From Mesorhizobium sp. Pch-S (lineage in GTDB: Bacteria; Pseudomonadota; Alphaproteobacteria; Rhizobiales; Rhizobiaceae): a stretch of DNA of 64,000 bases. Positions 5,833-14,537 of this stretch are shown piece after piece. Within the stretch, counting starts at the first letter, position 1, and every line of letters starts with the position of its first letter. Below the pieces are notes generated by a model. That model did not search any database and was not told where the DNA came from. It saw nothing but the letters and a program-made list of their open reading frames with translations. The stretch covers positions 3,178,501 to 3,242,500 of the forward strand of contig NZ_CP029562.1 in NCBI RefSeq assembly GCF_004136315.1, written 5' to 3'. The translations under genes were made by a program, and so were the position numbers.

Positions 5833-8088
5833 GTGACGTTTCACCAGTACGAGGGACGTGCTCCGGGCAGGTATCTTTCAGCGATTGTGCTGGGCTTGGG
5901 GTTCTGGTTAGCGGCGGTGGTTTCGATCCTGCTGTCGCGGGTTGGCGACGGTGTCGCCACGATCTGGCTGGCTTCAGCCTTCGCTTTCGTGATGCTGGCC
6001 AGACGCAGATATGTCACCAGCTGGATCGACTACGCAGCCATCGCGCTCGCCACACTGGCTTCCAATGTCGCTTTCGGATCGTCCTGGAAGATGGGCGTAT
6101 TGTTCGCCGTGATCAACGGCGGCCATACCGCACTATCGCTCTGGCTGGTCGACCGTTTTGCAGGTGGCTTGCCGGTGAAAACCGACGCGCCGGCCCGAAC
6201 GTTCTCGCTCATTCTTTTTCTGACTGCGGTGCTGACTGATGCGATTACCGGCCTGGCTTTTGCCGGGGTCACGTATTTTCTGCATGGCTGGCCGATTATC
6301 CCTACCGCCTGGACGTTTCTCGCCAGCAACGCGCTGGGGTTCGCACTGCTCTTGCCGCTGCTGATGTATGCGTCACGCTCCGAAGTCGCGGCGGTACTCA
6401 AGCCGCAAGCCGTGCTGCGCGTCGTGCTGGTGGCGGCAATCTGTGCCGGCCTTGCTTATCTGGCACTCAGCCAGAGCCGCTTCCCGTTCGCGCTGGCAAT
6501 GCTTCCCTTGATGATCATCGCGCCAAGACTGGCTCATCTCGAGTTGGCGCTCGTTTGCGGTGTGACAGGAATTACATGCGTTGCCGTGGCGATGAGCGGC
6601 TTCATGCCGGGCATCAATGGCGGCGTCGAGATGTTGAGCGACGGCTTTCAGGTCTCGGTGGCCATCATCGTTTCGACACCGTTCATGGTCGGCTTGTTCA
6701 TCAAGCAGATCAGCGAAGATCATGCACGCCTGGCCGAGACGGAAACACGCTGGAATTTTGCTCTTGCCAGTGCCGGGCAAGGCGTCTGGGACGCCGACAT
6801 GCGCAACAACACCGTTCATTACTCGGCGACGTGGAAGCACATGCTCGGCTATGAGGAGCACGAACTGGGCAACGATCCGGACCTGTGGCTTGAACTTGCG
6901 CATCCGGACGATGTTGCGCGCATGGCTGCAGCCGATCGAGACCACATGGAAGGACGCACGCTCGAATACAAACTTGAATACCGCATGCGTCATAAAAGCG
7001 GACGCTGGATCTGGGTGGAGGATCACGGCAAGGCGATCGAACGAGAACCTGACGGAGCCGTCGCGCGGGCGATCGGATCGATGACCGATATCACCGAGCG
7101 CAAGGAGGCCGAAGAGCGGTTGATGGTTTCGGCAGCCCTTCTTGCCGACGAGAAGGAGCGGCTGCGTGTCATGCTGCAGTCGATCGGAGATGCCGTCATC
7201 GGCACCGACGCCGAAAACCGCATCACCTTCATGAACCCTGTTGCGGAAAAGCTGACGGGGACCACCAGCCTGGCTTCACTCGGTAAACCACTTGGCTTCG
7301 TCTACCGTGCCGTGGATGAGGAGACCGGACGTCGGCTCGACGAGCCGCATCTGGCAGACAACAGGCTGGAACGAACCGAGCAGAACAGCCGGGCACTTCT
7401 CACGCGAAACGACGGCACACGCTTCAGCATCCGCCAGATGGTATCGCCGATCCTGAATGAACTGAACGAGTTCAGCGGTTCCGTCATCGTCTTCCAGGAT
7501 TTCACCGATGCACGCACCTTGCAGCGGCAGCTCGCTTATGCCGCCACCCACGATGCGCTGACCGGCCTGGCCAACCGCCCCAGCTTCATACGGACGGTGG
7601 AGGACCTGCTCGACAGGGCCAGAAAGGACGCATCACACTACCAGTTGATGTTCATCGATCTCGACCACTTCAAGCCAGTCAATGATACCAGCGGCCACGC
7701 TGCCGGCGATGCGCTGTTGCAGAAAGTGGCTGCAACGATCAAGGCGGCGCTGGCACCGACGGATATCGTGGCCAGGTTTGGTGGCGACGAATTCTCGGCC
7801 GTGCTGATGTCGCCTTCCCCTGTCGAGGGCGAGCGTGCAGCCCTGGCGGTTCTCGATGCCGTTAGCGCGCTGGAATTCAGCTGGGAAGGCCAGACGCATC
7901 GCGTGTCTTCCAGCATCGGTCTCACGTCGATTGCAGCGGATTCCGGTGAAGCCAACGAAATCATCGCGAGGGCTGATGCGGCCTGCTACGCGGCCAAAGC
8001 GGCGGGCCGCAATTGCGCGTTCGTCGCGCTGGCTGGTTCCGAAGCAGGCGTTGCGATTCCGATGACGCGGGTGGCGACGGGAACCTGA
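5833..8088 (+). CDS. MASE1-PAS-PAS-GGDEF diguanylate cyclase
   Basis: 751 residues. An N-terminal MASE1-type sensor (about 15-295) with eight or nine membrane segments is followed by a PAS_3 domain (about 305-420, ending MTDITERKEAEE), a second PAS domain (about 435-550), and a GGDEF domain (about 560-735) with THDALTGLANR, FIDLDHFKPVND and FGGDEF at 650-654. The active-site motif is intact, so it should make cyclic di-GMP. The inhibitory site is degenerate: the RxxD position reads APTD. No EAL domain. The start is GTG 5833, next to the leader ORF at 5811-5828. Confidence 0.9.
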   Translation: MTFHQYEGRAPGRYLSAIVLGLGFWLAAVVSILLSRVGDGVATIWLASAFAFVMLARRRYVTSWIDYAAIALATLASNVAFGSSWKMGVLFAVINGGHTALSLWLVDRFAGGLPVKTDAPARTFSLILFLTAVLTDAITGLAFAGVTYFLHGWPIIPTAWTFLASNALGFALLLPLLMYASRSEVAAVLKPQAVLRVVLVAAICAGLAYLALSQSRFPFALAMLPLMIIAPRLAHLELALVCGVTGITCVAVAMSGFMPGINGGVEMLSDGFQVSVAIIVSTPFMVGLFIKQISEDHARLAETETRWNFALASAGQGVWDADMRNNTVHYSATWKHMLGYEEHELGNDPDLWLELAHPDDVARMAAADRDHMEGRTLEYKLEYRMRHKSGRWIWVEDHGKAIEREPDGAVARAIGSMTDITERKEAEERLMVSAALLADEKERLRVMLQSIGDAVIGTDAENRITFMNPVAEKLTGTTSLASLGKPLGFVYRAVDEETGRRLDEPHLADNRLERTEQNSRALLTRNDGTRFSIRQMVSPILNELNEFSGSVIVFQDFTDARTLQRQLAYAATHDALTGLANRPSFIRTVEDLLDRARKDASHYQLMFIDLDHFKPVNDTSGHAAGDALLQKVAATIKAALAPTDIVARFGGDEFSAVLMSPSPVEGERAALAVLDAVSALEFSWEGQTHRVSSSIGLTSIAADSGEANEIIARADAACYAAKAAGRNCAFVALAGSEAGVAIPMTRVATGT

Positions 8089-8104
8089 ACAACGGAAATG
8101 CGCG

Positions 8105-8184
8105 CTAGAGCAATTCAGCGGTTCTGCGCCAGGAATTGCGTAAAAACAAAGAGTTAGAGCGTTTCCGCGAAAAGCGGGAACGCT
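8105..8184. repeat. Rhizobial dispersed intergenic repeat, copy A
   Basis: The stretch between two convergent genes has CTAGAGCAATTC ... GAATTGCGT (arms 8111-8116 and 8133-8138), an AAAAACAAAGAGTTAGAG linker, and a hairpin AGCGTTTCCGC-GAAAA-GCGGGAACGCT (8158-8184). This mosaic matches intergenic repeats common in Mesorhizobium and relatives (recognised from memory). Related copies lie at 18357-18414 and 58527-58568. Here it probably also acts as a bidirectional terminator. Confidence 0.7.
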
Positions 8185-8188
8185 TGGA

Positions 8189-9070
8189 TCAGCGCGTCGG
8201 CACCGGATGTTCGCCGCGATAATCGTAGAAGCCGCGGCCGGACTTGCGGCCAAGCCAACCGGCCTCGACATATTTCACCAGCAGCGGACAAGGACGATAT
8301 TTGGAATCCGACAGGCCTTCGTGCAGCACCTGCATGATCGACAGACAGGTATCGAGGCCTATGAAGTCGGCAAGCTGCAGCGGCCCCATTGGATGGTTGG
8401 CGCCAAGCTTCATGGCGGTGTCGATGGCTTCGACCGTGCCGACGCCTTCGTAAAGCGTGTAGATCGCCTCGTTGATCATCGGCAACAGGATGCGATTGAC
8501 GATGAAGGCCGGGAAATCCTCGGAGACGGTGATCGTCTTGTCGAGCTGCTTCACATAGGCCTTGGCCAGCTCGAAGGTCTGATCCTCGGTCGCGATGCCG
8601 CGCACCAGTTCGACCAGTTTCATGACCGGCACGGGATTCATGAAGTGGATGCCGATGAACCGCTCCGGCCGATCGGTCTGGGCGGCAAGGCGCGTGATCG
8701 AGATCGAAGACGTGTTGGTGGCAAGCACGGCCGTCGGATTGAGCTGCGGGCAGAGCTGCGCGTAGATCTTGCGCTTCACCGTCTCATCTTCGGTGGCCGC
8801 CTCGATGACCAGGTCTGCAGCGGCGAGATCGGCCATGGCCGCGGCGGAACCGATGCGCGAAACAGCGTCCTTGCGTTCCTTTTCGTCGAGCTTGCCGGAA
8901 GCGACCTGACGGGCCAGATTGCCGCTGATCGTGGCGATACCCTTCTCGATGCGATCGACGGAGACATCATACAGCAGGACGTTGTAGCCGGCCAATGCCG
9001 AGACGTGGGCGATGCCGCCCCCCATCTGGCCCGCACCGATAATGCCGATCGTTTCGATCTTGCCGGTCAT
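8189..9070 (-). CDS. 3-hydroxybutyryl-CoA dehydrogenase
   Basis: 293 residues. The N-terminal Rossmann fold starts IGIIGAGQMGGGIAHVSALA with Asp in LLYDVS. Family motifs are LATNTSSISITRLA, FIGIHFMNPVPVMKLVELVR and DFPAFIVNRILLPMINEA, and the C-terminal domain includes MKLGANHPMGPLQLADFIGL. It interconverts acetoacetyl-CoA and 3-hydroxybutyryl-CoA, in butyrate or polyhydroxybutyrate turnover. It lies downstream of etfBA on the same strand, a common rhizobial order, but a perfect terminator separates them. The ATG at 9070 is chosen because the upstream extension is unlike the family. Confidence 0.93.
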   Translation of the reverse strand: MTGKIETIGIIGAGQMGGGIAHVSALAGYNVLLYDVSVDRIEKGIATISGNLARQVASGKLDEKERKDAVSRIGSAAAMADLAAADLVIEAATEDETVKRKIYAQLCPQLNPTAVLATNTSSISITRLAAQTDRPERFIGIHFMNPVPVMKLVELVRGIATEDQTFELAKAYVKQLDKTITVSEDFPAFIVNRILLPMINEAIYTLYEGVGTVEAIDTAMKLGANHPMGPLQLADFIGLDTCLSIMQVLHEGLSDSKYRPCPLLVKYVEAGWLGRKSGRGFYDYRGEHPVPTR

Positions 9071-9120
9071 TCTTTTATCCCGCCAATGCTTCTTCTTGGT
9101 TTTGTGCAATGCAAACTAAA

Positions 9121-9151
9121 TGGCCGGGGTAGGTTTCGTCTACCCCGGCCA
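9121..9151 (-). terminator. Terminator hairpin after etfA
   Basis: TGGCCGGGGTAG - 7-base loop - CTACCCCGGCCA: a perfect 12-bp stem. On the minus strand it is followed by TTTAGTTTG. It lies between the etfA stop and the dehydrogenase start, so it should end most etfBA transcripts. Confidence 0.8.
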
Positions 9152-9180
9152 CCACATTTAATACCGATCCAGAAAGAGCG

Positions 9181-10110
9181 TCAAAGCGCCTTCTGAAGTT
9201 CCGGCAGCACCTGGAAGAGATCGCCGACGATACCGTAGTCGGCAACCTGGAAGATCGGCGCTTCCTCGTCCTTGTTGATGGCGACGATGACCTTGGAATC
9301 CTTCATGCCGGCGAGATGCTGGATGGCACCGGAGATGCCGCAGGCGATGTAGAGGTCTGGCGCCACCACCTTGCCGGTCTGGCCGACCTGCCAGTCATTG
9401 GGGGCATAGCCGGCATCGACCGCCGCGCGGCTGGCGCCGACGGCGGCACCCAGCTTGTCGGCCACGGGAAGGATGACTTCCTGGAATTTTTCGGCTGAAC
9501 CAAGTGCGCGGCCGCCCGAGATGATGATCTTCGCCGACGTCAGTTCCGGTCGGTCGCTTTCCGACAGCTTGTTCTCGACAAAGGTCGAGAGGCCGGGGTT
9601 TGCGGCAGCCGAGACAGTGTCAACCGAAGCAGAGCCACCTTCCGGCGCGGCCTGGAAAGAGGCGGTGCGCACGGTGATCACCTTCTTGCCGTCGGTTGCC
9701 TGCACCGTCTGGATGGCGTTGCCGGCATAGATCGGGCGCTTGAAAGTATCGGCCGAAATGACCTCGATGATTTCCGAGATCTGAGCGACGTCGAGCAACG
9801 CAGCGACGCGTGGCGAGACGTTCTTGCCGGTGGAAGTGGCCGCGGCGACGATGGTGTCGTAGTTGCCGGCCAATGAGACGACGAGAGCGGCGGTCGGCTC
9901 GGCGAGGCGCTCAGCCAGTTCATCGGCCTCCGCCAGAAGTACCTTGCGTACGCCCTTCAGCTTGGCGGCAGCGTCGGCTGCTGCCTTCGCACCCTTGCCG
10001 GCGACCAGGACATCGACGTCCGAGCCGATCTTGAGAGCTGCCGACAGCGCCTTGGCGGTCTGGTCCGAGAGCGAAGCATTGTCGTGCTCGGCGATGAGGA
10101 GGATTGCCAT
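9181..10110 (-). CDS. etfA: Electron transfer flavoprotein subunit alpha
   Basis: 309 residues. The N-terminal domain starts [20 protein letters not shown]. The C-terminal FAD domain has [55 protein letters not shown] and [20 protein letters not shown], the full ETF-alpha signature. With EtfB it passes electrons from acyl-CoA and other dehydrogenases to ETF-ubiquinone oxidoreductase. The alpha start is 24 bases downstream of the beta stop, so the two form an operon. Confidence 0.97.
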   Translation of the reverse strand: MAILLIAEHDNASLSDQTAKALSAALKIGSDVDVLVAGKGAKAAADAAAKLKGVRKVLLAEADELAERLAEPTAALVVSLAGNYDTIVAAATSTGKNVSPRVAALLDVAQISEIIEVISADTFKRPIYAGNAIQTVQATDGKKVITVRTASFQAAPEGGSASVDTVSAAANPGLSTFVENKLSESDRPELTSAKIIISGGRALGSAEKFQEVILPVADKLGAAVGASRAAVDAGYAPNDWQVGQTGKVVAPDLYIACGISGAIQHLAGMKDSKVIVAINKDEEAPIFQVADYGIVGDLFQVLPELQKAL

Positions 10111-10134
10111 GTTGTTGATCCCTTTCCGCTTCGC

Positions 10135-10884
10135 TTAAAGCACGCCGGCTTCGTTCTTGAGCTTGTCGACAAGCTCGGCCACCGTCTTGACCTTGACGCC
10201 CGCCTTGCGGCCGCCCGGTTCCTCGGTCTTGATCACCTTGAGGCGCGGCTTGATATCAGCGCCGAAGTCGGCCGCGGTCTTTTCGTCGAGCGGCTTCTTC
10301 TTGGCCTTCATGATGTTGGGCAGCGAAGCGTAACGCGGCTGGTTCAGGCGCAGGTCCACCGTCACGATGGTCGGCATCTTGAGTTCGACCGTCTGCAGGC
10401 CGCCGTCGACTTCGCGGGTGATCCTGGCCTTGTCGCCGGCCAGTTCCACCTTCGAGGCGAAGGTGCCTTGCGACCAGCCGAGAAGGGCTGCCAGCATCTG
10501 GCCGGTCTGGTTGGAATCGTCGTCGATCGCCTGCTTGCCAAGAATGACGAGGCCAGGCTGCTCGGCATCGACGACGCCCTTCAGCACCTTGGCGACGCCA
10601 AGCGGCTCGACGGCTTCGTCGGCCTTGACCAGGATCGCGCGATCGGCGCCCATGGCGAGAGCGGTCCGCAGTGTTTCCTGCGCCTGCGCCGGGCCGATCG
10701 AGACCACGACGATCTCTTCGACCTTGCCCGCTTCCTTCAGGCGGATCGCTTCTTCGACCGCGATCTCGTCAAACGGGTTCATCGCCATCTTCACATTGGC
10801 GAGTTCCACGCCCGAGCCGTCCGCTTTCACACGAACCTTCACATTCGCATCGACGACCCGCTTCACGGGCACCAGGACTTTCAT
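10135..10884 (-). CDS. etfB: Electron transfer flavoprotein subunit beta
   Basis: 249 residues starting [20 protein letters not shown]. It carries the AMP-binding and signature regions [40 protein letters not shown] and the recognition-loop segment [20 protein letters not shown] followed by [19 protein letters not shown]. It is the AMP-containing partner of EtfA. The start at 10884 is preferred over one 6 codons upstream because it follows GAGAGACAG and matches the family. First gene of the etfBA unit. Confidence 0.97.
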   Translation of the reverse strand: MKVLVPVKRVVDANVKVRVKADGSGVELANVKMAMNPFDEIAVEEAIRLKEAGKVEEIVVVSIGPAQAQETLRTALAMGADRAILVKADEAVEPLGVAKVLKGVVDAEQPGLVILGKQAIDDDSNQTGQMLAALLGWSQGTFASKVELAGDKARITREVDGGLQTVELKMPTIVTVDLRLNQPRYASLPNIMKAKKKPLDEKTAADFGADIKPRLKVIKTEEPGGRKAGVKVKTVAELVDKLKNEAGVL

Positions 10885-11129
10885 CTGTCTCTCACCTCTC
10901 AAAGATGCATTCGGGGCGCTATAACAGTACCCGCCCGCTCAGGGTTGTCGAATGCCGACATTTCGGGCGCAATTTCTGTAGTTTGCCCGCCAGCTTCGGC
11001 CGCCTGGACGGTGGCTGACAGGGCTGCCGCAGGCGCGCGGACCGTAGTTGCGGGCGCTACCCGCGTCAATATCGGCAAAAGGTCCAAATCGGTTGAAAAC
11101 CGCACTGGCGCAACCGGAAACGCGGCGAT

Positions 11130-11909
11130 CTACTGCCTGCCCCAGCGTGATGCCGGCTTCGCTTCCGTCGTGGCAGGGAGGGGAGCCGGCGCGGTTTCGG
11201 CAGGGGGTGCCACCGGAGCGGTCTCCTCCTCGTTTTCCAACAACGGGACGCCACGGCTGCGCAGCACCAGCACGAGGATGGCACCTGTCACGATGCCGCC
11301 GATATGGCAGGCCCAGGAGATCTGCTGGTCGCCGCCCATCGCAAACATCACGAACTGCAGGAGAACCCACAGGATCAGGACAATGTAGGCCGGCAGCCTG
11401 AGCGGAATGCGCGCGAAGGCCAGCACCCATACTTTCACGCGCGGGTAGAGGATGAGGTAAGCCGCCACCACGCCAGCTATGGCTCCCGATGCGCCGATCA
11501 GCGGCTGCTCGGACCCTGGAGCCACCCAGCCATGGAAAAAGGCGCCGCCAGCCGCGCAGGCAAGGTAGAAGATCAGATAGCGGACGTGACCGAGCGCATC
11601 CTCGACATTGTCGCCGAACACCCACAGGAACAGCATGTTGCCGCCGAGATGGAAGATATCGGCATGGAGGAAAGAGTAGGTGAGATAGCTCAGCTGTTCC
11701 GGGATGACGATGAACTGCGGCGACAGTTCCGCGATGTCGTGGACGACCGAAGGGATGAAACCATAGCTGAGCGTGGCGCCCGCCGCATAGTCATCGCCGC
11801 CGACGCGCGTGAGCAGGTAGATCGCGACATTGAACAGGATCAGCGCGATATTGACATAGGCATAGCGTATGCGGCGCAGGTGATTGCTGTCGTAAAGCGG
11901 AATGAACAT
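11130..11909 (-). CDS. Rhomboid family intramembrane serine protease
   Basis: 259 residues with six or seven membrane segments. Conserved residues are HLGGN (His87, Asn91) in the second segment, GASG with catalytic Ser141, and CHIGG with His202. Together these form the serine-histidine dyad and oxyanion site. The first 20 residues (YDSNHLRRIRYAYVN) match the alphaproteobacterial rhomboid type. The C-terminus is a Pro/Ala/Glu-rich cytoplasmic tail. Substrates are unknown. The roughly 245 bases between it and etfB hold no convincing gene. Confidence 0.93.
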   Translation of the reverse strand: MFIPLYDSNHLRRIRYAYVNIALILFNVAIYLLTRVGGDDYAAGATLSYGFIPSVVHDIAELSPQFIVIPEQLSYLTYSFLHADIFHLGGNMLFLWVFGDNVEDALGHVRYLIFYLACAAGGAFFHGWVAPGSEQPLIGASGAIAGVVAAYLILYPRVKVWVLAFARIPLRLPAYIVLILWVLLQFVMFAMGGDQQISWACHIGGIVTGAILVLVLRSRGVPLLENEEETAPVAPPAETAPAPLPATTEAKPASRWGRQ

Positions 11910-11945
11910 GCGGCCGGTTTCCGCCCCTTGTCCGCCGACGCCAAA

Positions 11946-12527
11946 TCAGCGGTTCTTGCCCGGCACCCATAGCACGTCGGACTTTCCATTGTCATTGACC
12001 GTGCGCGCGGCCACGAACAGGAAGTCGGACAGGCGGTTGATGTATTTGAGTGCCTCCGCGCCAATCTGCTCGTCCGGGTTCTGGGCCAAAGCCACCATGA
12101 CGCGTTCGGCGCGACGCGTGACCGTTCGGGCGAGATGAAGAGCGGCCGCGGCCGGCGTGCCGCCGTTGAGGATAAAGGATTTCAGCGGCTGCAGGTCCTT
12201 GTTTAGCTGGTCGATGTCCTTCTCGACACGTTCGACCTGCGAGGCGACGATGCGCAGCGGCTCGTATTCCAGCGGCTTGCCATCGTCCGGCACGGAGAGA
12301 TCGGCGCCGAGATCAAACAGATCGTTCTGGACCCGGCCAAGCATCAAATCGATCGCAGGATGCACGACAGCCGTGTGCAGGCGTGCCAGGCCGATGCAGG
12401 CGTTAGCCTCGTCGACCGTACCGCAGGCTTCGATGCGCAGGTCGGACTTCAGCCGTCTTGCGCCGGTACCGAGCCCGGTGGTGCCGGCATCACCGGTGCG
12501 GGTGTAGATCTTGTTGAGTTTGACCAT
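11946..12527 (-). CDS. Cob(I)yrinic acid a,c-diamide adenosyltransferase, PduO type
   Basis: 193 residues. The PduO-family N-terminus is KIYTRTGDAGTTGLGTGARR (ATP-binding), followed by DLRIEACGTVDEANACIGLA. The core has NDLFDLGADLSVP, SFILNGGTPAAAALHLARTV and RRAERVMVAL, and the C-terminus has NRLSDFLFVAARTVNDN. It transfers the adenosyl group of ATP to cobalt in coenzyme B12 synthesis or salvage. No cobalamin riboswitch was recognised upstream. It follows the HIG1-like gene on the same strand. Confidence 0.95.
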   Translation of the reverse strand: MVKLNKIYTRTGDAGTTGLGTGARRLKSDLRIEACGTVDEANACIGLARLHTAVVHPAIDLMLGRVQNDLFDLGADLSVPDDGKPLEYEPLRIVASQVERVEKDIDQLNKDLQPLKSFILNGGTPAAAALHLARTVTRRAERVMVALAQNPDEQIGAEALKYINRLSDFLFVAARTVNDNGKSDVLWVPGKNR

Positions 12528-12553
12528 GCGTGTCCTCCCGCCTGACCGGAGGT

Positions 12554-12745
12554 TTATTTGCGCGTGAAGTAGACCGCGAGCATGATCAGGACCAGCGCCA
12601 GGAACTGCAGCAACACGCGCGCCTGCATGAGTTTGTTCGAGGTGACGCCCGAGCCGCCGCGCATCATGTTGACGAGGCCGCGGATCAATACCGCGACCAC
12701 GGCCACCATCACGACGATGGCGAGGATGTTGAAAACAGTGCCCAT
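12554..12745 (-). CDS. Small twin-transmembrane protein, HIG1-like
   Basis: 63 residues: a first membrane helix (FNILAIVVMVAVVAVLIRGL), a loop with SNKLMQARVLLQF, and a second helix (LALVLIMLAVYF) ending TRK. The loop and two-helix layout fit the HIG1/hypoxia-induced domain, often annotated as twin transmembrane protein in Mesorhizobium. In mitochondria HIG1 proteins help respiratory complex assembly; the bacterial role is not established. The ATG at 12745 is preferred over an upstream TTG. It is within a same-strand run from the SDR gene to pduO. Confidence 0.75.
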   Translation of the reverse strand: MGTVFNILAIVVMVAVVAVLIRGLVNMMRGGSGVTSNKLMQARVLLQFLALVLIMLAVYFTRK

Positions 12746-12762
12746 GGCGTATTCCGTTCCGT

Positions 12763-13629
12763 TCAAGCGCGCTTGGCGAGGATGCGGTAGAGCATTGAAG
12801 CCGGCAACAGGCGTTTCAGCACTACCCCGATTCTGGCCGGCATCGTTACCACATAGTGGGGCCGGGGGCGTTGCGACAGAAGCGCATGGGTCAGCACTTT
12901 GTAGACGGCTTCCGGTCCGAGTTTGTAGGGCGAACGGATACCGCCCTGCCTGAGCCGCAGCAATTGCGCCTGATAGGCCGCGTGGTGCACCGAATTCTCA
13001 TGATCGATATGCTTCAGGAACCAGGGCAGGCCGTTGCTGGCAAACTTCGACGCAATTGGCCCGGGTTCAATCAACGAGACGTGGACACCGCTGCCGTCCA
13101 GCTCCTGGCGCAGGCACAGCATCAATCCCTCCAGCGCGTGTTTGGACGCGGCATAGGCTCCGCGAAACGGCACCGGCGTAAGGCCGAGGATAGAAGAGCA
13201 GTGAACGATGCGGCCATGACCCTGAGTACGCATCACGGGCACGACCCTGCGGGTGAGATCATGCCAGCCGAACAGATTGGCTTCGAACTGTTCACGCAGC
13301 GCTTCTACGGGCAGGTCCTCGACCGCGCCGGGCTGGGCGTAAGCGCCATTGTTGTAGAGTGCGTCGAGCCGGCCACTGCTGCGTTCGAGCACGGCCTCGA
13401 ACAGAACCCTGATCGACTCCGGTTCGCGATAGTCGAGATAGAACGCCTCGATGCCGTCCGCTTCCAGCGCTGCGATGTCTTCCGATTTGCGGGCCGTGGC
13501 GAAGACCCGCCAGCCGTCAGCCTTCAAGGCCCGTACGCAATAGGCGCCAATGCCTGACGATGCGCCGGTGACGATGATCGTGCGCGGCGCTTGCGATGAC
13601 GTGCTGGAAGATGCGGCGAGGCTTGCCAT
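12763..13629 (-). CDS. SDR family NAD(P)-dependent oxidoreductase
   Basis: 288 residues. The cofactor motif is TGASSGIG with Arg in VFATARKSED, then YNNGAYAQPG (the NNAG equivalent), catalytic Ser in VHCSSILGL, and the YAASK active site. The extended C-terminus (to about 285) with LPWFLKHIDHENSVHHAAYQ is seen in a rhizobial subgroup of classical SDRs. The substrate is unknown. The start at 13629 is an ATG; the first 15 residues are Ser/Ala-rich and the fold begins at RTIIVTG. Confidence 0.9.
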   Translation of the reverse strand: MASLAASSSTSSQAPRTIIVTGASSGIGAYCVRALKADGWRVFATARKSEDIAALEADGIEAFYLDYREPESIRVLFEAVLERSSGRLDALYNNGAYAQPGAVEDLPVEALREQFEANLFGWHDLTRRVVPVMRTQGHGRIVHCSSILGLTPVPFRGAYAASKHALEGLMLCLRQELDGSGVHVSLIEPGPIASKFASNGLPWFLKHIDHENSVHHAAYQAQLLRLRQGGIRSPYKLGPEAVYKVLTHALLSQRPRPHYVVTMPARIGVVLKRLLPASMLYRILAKRA

Positions 13630-13685
13630 TTGCCGCAATCACTTCCCATATTCGCGGCCTGGAAACAACTGGAGGAACAGTATCG

Positions 13686-14537
13686 TTGCTGCGCACCATC
13701 GTCGCCTTCCGCCGCGTACTTTACGATGCGGCCGGCCATTTCAACAATGACGACGGCTGGGCGATGGCCAGTCATCTGGCGATCACCTCGCTGATGGCAC
13801 TGTTTCCATTCCTGATCTTTGCCACCTCGCTGGCGAGTTTCCTTGGCGCGCAGGCTTTCGTCGAGACGATCGTGCCGCTGCTGTTCGACACCTGGCCGGA
13901 GCAGATCGCCAAGCCGATCGCGCGGGAGGTCATCAACGTGCTGACGGTCCGGCGAACGGACCTTCTCACCTACGGTGTGCTGCTTGCCGGTTTCTTCGCC
14001 TCCAATGGTATCGAGGCGGTGCGCACGTCCTTGAACCGGGCCTATCGCATGACGGAGACACGTTCGATCTTCTTTCGTCGCACGCAGAGCATCATCTTCG
14101 TGCTGATCGCCGCGGTGGGCTTCCTGGCGATCAGTCTTCTGCTGGTTTTCGCACCGCTGATCGCCCGTCTGGCGGAGGCGCACTTCCATTGGATCGGCCC
14201 CTATATGGGCACCATCACGCTGTGGCGCTTCGTGATAGCTTCCACAGTCATCGTGTTCGCGCTTTTCGCCGTTCACATCTGGCTGCCGATGGGGAGACGC
14301 AGCATTCTCTCGATCCTGCCGGGGATCGGCTTTACGCTGGTCGGCTGGGTGGTCGGATCAACCATCTTCGCTTCTTATCTCGACCATTTCTCGTCCTATG
14401 TGACGACCTATGCCGGCCTCGCATCGATCATGATCGCCGTCGTCTTCCTCTATATCGTCTCGGTGATCTTCATTCTCGGCGGCGAACTCAACGCCGCCAT
14501 CAGCCGCTATGCCGAAGCACGTGCCCGTGTCGGCTGA
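13686..14537 (+). CDS. YihY/BrkB family inner membrane protein
   Basis: 283 residues with six membrane segments and family motifs NNDDGWAMASHLAITSLMAL, FFASNGIEAVRTSLNRAYR and GSTIFASYLDHFSSYVTTYA, then VFLYIVSVIFILGGELNAAI. The family includes Bordetella BrkB and was long misnamed RNase BN; its function is unsettled. The TTG at 13686 is the start, with GGAGG 10 bases upstream and the family sequence beginning LLRTIVAFRRVLYDAAG. Its last 31 bases overlap the 3' end of the convergent exporter gene. Confidence 0.87.
   Translation: MLRTIVAFRRVLYDAAGHFNNDDGWAMASHLAITSLMALFPFLIFATSLASFLGAQAFVETIVPLLFDTWPEQIAKPIAREVINVLTVRRTDLLTYGVLLAGFFASNGIEAVRTSLNRAYRMTETRSIFFRRTQSIIFVLIAAVGFLAISLLLVFAPLIARLAEAHFHWIGPYMGTITLWRFVIASTVIVFALFAVHIWLPMGRRSILSILPGIGFTLVGWVVGSTIFASYLDHFSSYVTTYAGLASIMIAVVFLYIVSVIFILGGELNAAISRYAEARARVG

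Noticed and set aside
10899..11105. A 68-codon minus-strand frame between the rhomboid and etfB genes
   Set aside because: It has only a GTG start without a good ribosome site and an unremarkable sequence. It is kept as a non-gene.
11946..12800. Cobalamin riboswitch at the adenosyltransferase gene
   Set aside because: No B12-box-like sequence was found upstream of the gene or of its same-strand neighbours.
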